Of a DNA stretch of 8,107 nt, positions 6,162 to 8,107 are shown in pieces; position 1 is the stretch's first letter, and the number at the start of each line of letters is the position of its first letter. The translations under genes were made by a program, and so were the position numbers. Below the pieces are notes generated by a model. It made no database searches, had not been told where the DNA came from, and saw nothing but the letters and a program-made list of their open reading frames with translations. Source of the DNA: Nitrospiraceae bacterium (GTDB taxonomy: Bacteria > Nitrospirota > UBA9217); the NCBI GenBank assembly GCA_003454665.1, contig DMKB01000216.1:1-8107 (forward strand), written 5' to 3'.

Positions 6162-6246
6162 ATCACAGATGAACACGGATTATCACGGATTGTAAAAAAG
6201 CTTCGCGCCTTCGGTCTTATCCGTGTAGATCAGTGTATATCCGTGG
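6162..6246 (+). repeat. Decamer-based inverted repeat between hypD and hypE
   Basis: This element fills most of the 110-nt spacer. The left arm has 10-nt units CACAGATGAA, CACGGATTAT, CACGGATTGT (6164-6193). The right arm (6218-6246), on the other strand, has CACGGATATA, CACTGATCTA, CACGGATAAG. About 22 of 29 aligned positions of the arms are complementary, so a long imperfect hairpin with a loop near 6191-6217 is possible. The element starts 4 nt after the hypD stop and ends 21 nt before the hypE ATG. Confidence 0.8.
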
Positions 6247-6267
6247 CAAGGGATTGACTTTAATTCT

Positions 6268-7266
6268 ATGACGGACAAAATTCTTTTAGGACACGGCAGC
6301 GGCGGCATGTTGATGCACGAGCTGATCAGGGAGCACTTCAGCCCGGCATTCGGTATGGACGGCTTCGGTGATTCGGCTATCCTGAGCGTGCCATCTGAGA
6401 AGCTTGCATACACGACGGACTCCTCTGTGGTGTTCCCCCTGTTTTTTCCCGGAGGCAATATCGGCGACCTTGCGGTGAACGGAACGGTAAACGACCTCGC
6501 CGTTTCGGGCGCTGATCCGCTTTTTCTGACGGCGGGATTCGTCATAGAGGAAGGTTTTCCGCTTTCTGATTTGAAGCGTATTATTCTTTCCATGGCAACG
6601 GCAGCGGAAAAGGCTGGAGTAAAAATCGTTGCCGGTGATACGAAGGTGGTGAACAGGGGCAAAGCTGACGGGATCTTTATCAATACCTCCGGTATCGGTG
6701 TGCTGCCCGATGGGCGGGAACTTTCTCCCTCAAAGATCGAAAAAGGGGACGCCGTCGTGATAAGCGGCGAGATCGGCAACCACGGTGTCGCTGTTATCTC
6801 TGAGCGGAACGGGATCACTTTTGATCCCCCCGTCGAAACTGATTCCCGGCCGTTAAACGGCCTTGTCCGGAACATGTTCGAAGCGACAAATGGTATAAGC
6901 TTCATGCGTGACCCGACACGGGGGGGCCTCGCTACGACGCTCAAGGAGGCTGCACTGGAATCAGGTATGTGCATACGGATCCGGGAGGAGGCTCTCCCAA
7001 TACCTCCGGGGGTAAAGGGCGCTTGCAGTCTTCTCGGCTTCGATCCGCTCACCGTGGCGAACGAGGGAATTCTGGTCGCGATCGTGAACGGCAACGCCGC
7101 GGATACGCTCGTGACGGCGATGAAGAAGCATCCTGACGGCTACCATGCGTCACGCATTGGGACGGTTGAAGACGCACCACCGGGCATGGTTTTGCTGGAA
7201 ACAGCCATCGGCGGCAGCCGCATCATCGATATGCTCCGGGGTGAACAGTTACCGCGTATATGCTGA
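6268..7266 (+). CDS. hypE: HypE, carbamoyl dehydratase for cyanide-ligand synthesis
   Basis: HypE is carbamoylated by HypF on its C-terminal cysteine, then dehydrates the thiocarbamate with ATP to a thiocyanate and donates CN to iron on HypC-HypD. It has 332 aa (E. coli 336), PurM-like fold. The glycine-rich N-terminal motif GHGSGG is at 8-13, the ATP/metal region GDLAVNGTVNDLAVSGADP at 66-84, and DPTRGG at 215-220. The chain ends exactly in PRIC, so the acceptor C332 is present. The start at 6268 matches the family N-terminus; the nearest Shine-Dalgarno-like run, AAGGGA (6248-6253), is 14 nt away, which is long. The repeat element upstream separates it from hypD, so translation may be weaker or independently started. 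The family call is certain. Confidence 0.97.
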   Translation: MTDKILLGHGSGGMLMHELIREHFSPAFGMDGFGDSAILSVPSEKLAYTTDSSVVFPLFFPGGNIGDLAVNGTVNDLAVSGADPLFLTAGFVIEEGFPLSDLKRIILSMATAAEKAGVKIVAGDTKVVNRGKADGIFINTSGIGVLPDGRELSPSKIEKGDAVVISGEIGNHGVAVISERNGITFDPPVETDSRPLNGLVRNMFEATNGISFMRDPTRGGLATTLKEAALESGMCIRIREEALPIPPGVKGACSLLGFDPLTVANEGILVAIVNGNAADTLVTAMKKHPDGYHASRIGTVEDAPPGMVLLETAIGGSRIIDMLRGEQLPRIC

Positions 7267-7274
7267 ACGTTGGA

Positions 7275-7289
7275 CCAATGCTGTATTGG
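7275..7289 (+). other. Short hairpin after hypE
   Basis: CCAAT (7275-7279) pairs with ATTGG (7285-7289) around a 5-nt loop, 8 nt after the hypE stop. The stem is short and has no T-tract, so it is a poor intrinsic terminator. The rest of the 81-nt gap before the transporter gene shows only its ribosome binding site and a lone GATAAT (7318-7323) without a properly spaced -35. Confidence 0.25.
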
Positions 7290-7335
7290 ACATGTATCAA
7301 ATGGAAAAAAGCTCGAGGATAATCAAACGAGGAAC

Positions 7336-7341
7336 GGGAGG
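7336..7341 (+). promoter_or_regulatory. Ribosome binding site of the transporter gene
   Basis: GGGAGG lies 6 nt before the ATG at 7348. It is the strongest Shine-Dalgarno in the window and fixes the start of the transporter. Confidence 0.75.
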
Positions 7342-7347
7342 AAATAG

Positions 7348-8107
7348 ATGATCTATAACCTGGTCAGTTTCATCGGGATATTCGCTCTCATGGCTTTTGC
7401 GTGGCTTCTTTCGACGGACCGAAGACAGGTCAACTGGCGCGTTGTTCTCTGGGGTGTCGGCCTCCAGCTTATCGTCGGCATCTTCATCTTTGTTATTCCT
7501 ATCGGCGCCAGGGTCTTTCTCTTTTTGAACGGTGTCGTTGTCAATATCCTCGAGAGTGCTTCCGCCGGGACGAAATTTCTCTTCGGCAGGCTTGCCCTGC
7601 CGCCCGGGACGACGAATGCAGCGGGAGAGGCTTCCCTGGGATTTATCCTTGCATTTCAGGCCCTCCCGACGATCATATTCTTCTCGAGCCTCATGGGATT
7701 GCTCTACTATGTCGGAATTATGCCGCGGCTGATCAGGCTGTTTTCCACGATGTTCACCAGTCTCATGAGGATCAGCGGAGCGGAATCACTCTGTGCAGCG
7801 AGCAATATTTTTGTCGGCATCGAGTCGGCCACGACCATTCGACCCTATTTGATGACCATGACGCGGTCTGAGTTCGGCACCATTCTCACGGCCGGCATGG
7901 CAACCGTTGCGTCGAGCATCCTGGCGCTCTATGTCTTTATTCTTCAACCACAGTTCCCGACCATTGCCGGTCACCTCATATCAGCGTCGCTCTTGTCAGC
8001 GCCAGCGGCCATTGTGATGTCCAAGCTCCTGCTGCCGGAGACAGAGAAACCCGAGACCCTGGGTGTGGATGTTTCGCTCCACTACGAGAAAGAGTCGACA
8101 TTCATGG
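7348..8107 (+). CDS. Concentrative nucleoside transporter (CNT/NupC family), 5' part, runs off window end
   Basis: Inner-membrane symporter that takes up nucleosides with Na+ or H+. 253 codons are visible without a stop; CNT proteins are usually about 400 aa. It starts with hydrophobic segments at about 4-22 and 32-53, an amphipathic stretch near 55-72, and a segment at about 96-123 containing the family signature FQALPTIIFFSSLMGLLYYVG. Next comes ISGAESLCAASNIFVG (142-157), then GIESATTIRPYL (157-168) and a membrane segment at about 176-197. The substrate-binding motif differs from the usual GQTEAP or GMTEAP form: here it reads GIESAT and is one residue shorter before RPYL, so specificity may differ. 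It lies 81 nt after hypE with its own strong ribosome binding site and no functional link to hydrogenase maturation. The family is clear; the substrate is not. Confidence 0.9.
   Translation, partial: MIYNLVSFIGIFALMAFAWLLSTDRRQVNWRVVLWGVGLQLIVGIFIFVIPIGARVFLFLNGVVVNILESASAGTKFLFGRLALPPGTTNAAGEASLGFILAFQALPTIIFFSSLMGLLYYVGIMPRLIRLFSTMFTSLMRISGAESLCAASNIFVGIESATTIRPYLMTMTRSEFGTILTAGMATVASSILALYVFILQPQFPTIAGHLISASLLSAPAAIVMSKLLLPETEKPETLGVDVSLHYEKESTFM

Noticed and set aside
6162..6246. CRISPR array
   Set aside because: The units are 10 nt, contiguous and arranged as an inverted repeat, with no unique spacers of 30 nt or more.
6183..7094. 303-aa minus-strand ORF opposite hypE
   Set aside because: It is antisense to a clear hypE with intact motifs and a C-terminal PRIC. 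Its translation is Ser/Pro/Ile-rich shadow sequence with no recognisable domain.
7286..7323. Promoter before the transporter from TTGGAC (7286-7291) and GATAAT (7318-7323)
   Set aside because: The spacer is 26 nt, far from 17, and no better -35 lies at the right distance from GATAAT.

Overview
The window is one chromosomal locus read entirely on the + strand. It holds the 3' end of a [NiFe]-hydrogenase large-subunit gene, then a nearly complete set of its maturation genes: C-terminal endopeptidase, a HypC-HypA fusion, HypB, HypF, HypD and HypE. The 5' part of a nucleoside-transporter gene closes the window. The source is most likely an anaerobic or facultatively H2-metabolising bacterium. Mixed base composition, compact overlapping genes and several interspersed short-period repeat elements would fit a Nitrospirota- or Desulfobacterota-like genome, but that placement is a guess and no phylogenetic marker is present.

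Layout: (1) 1-651, large-subunit C-terminus with the DPCxxCxxH active-site motif and a 15-residue tail that must be cut off. (2) 757-1260, the HyaD/HybD-type endopeptidase expected to make that cut. (3) 1224-1763, a single ORF joining a HypC domain to a full HypA domain, overlapping the protease gene by 37 nt. (4) 1763-2407 hypB and (5) 2374-4962 hypF, joined by a 1-nt and a 34-nt overlap. (6) A 133-nt structured spacer, then hypD at 5096-6157. (7) A 110-nt spacer filled by a repeat element, then hypE at 6268-7266. (8) From 7348, a CNT/NupC-family transporter running off the window end.

How the genes work together: HypE and HypF make the cyanide ligands from carbamoyl phosphate. HypC and HypD assemble the Fe(CN)2CO group. 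HypA and HypB deliver nickel. The endopeptidase then removes the large-subunit tail to close the active site. Every named maturation activity has a candidate here.

The unusual points are the HypC-HypA fusion, which keeps HypC's essential N-terminal cysteine but buries HypA's N-terminal nickel site unless an internal start is used, and a set of repeat elements. Three of these elements lie in frame inside hypF, making the protein about 110 residues longer than E. coli HypF, and one lies between hypD and hypE. At least three of the four are imperfect inverted repeats whose arms are built from short tandem units of 7, 8 or 10 nt.
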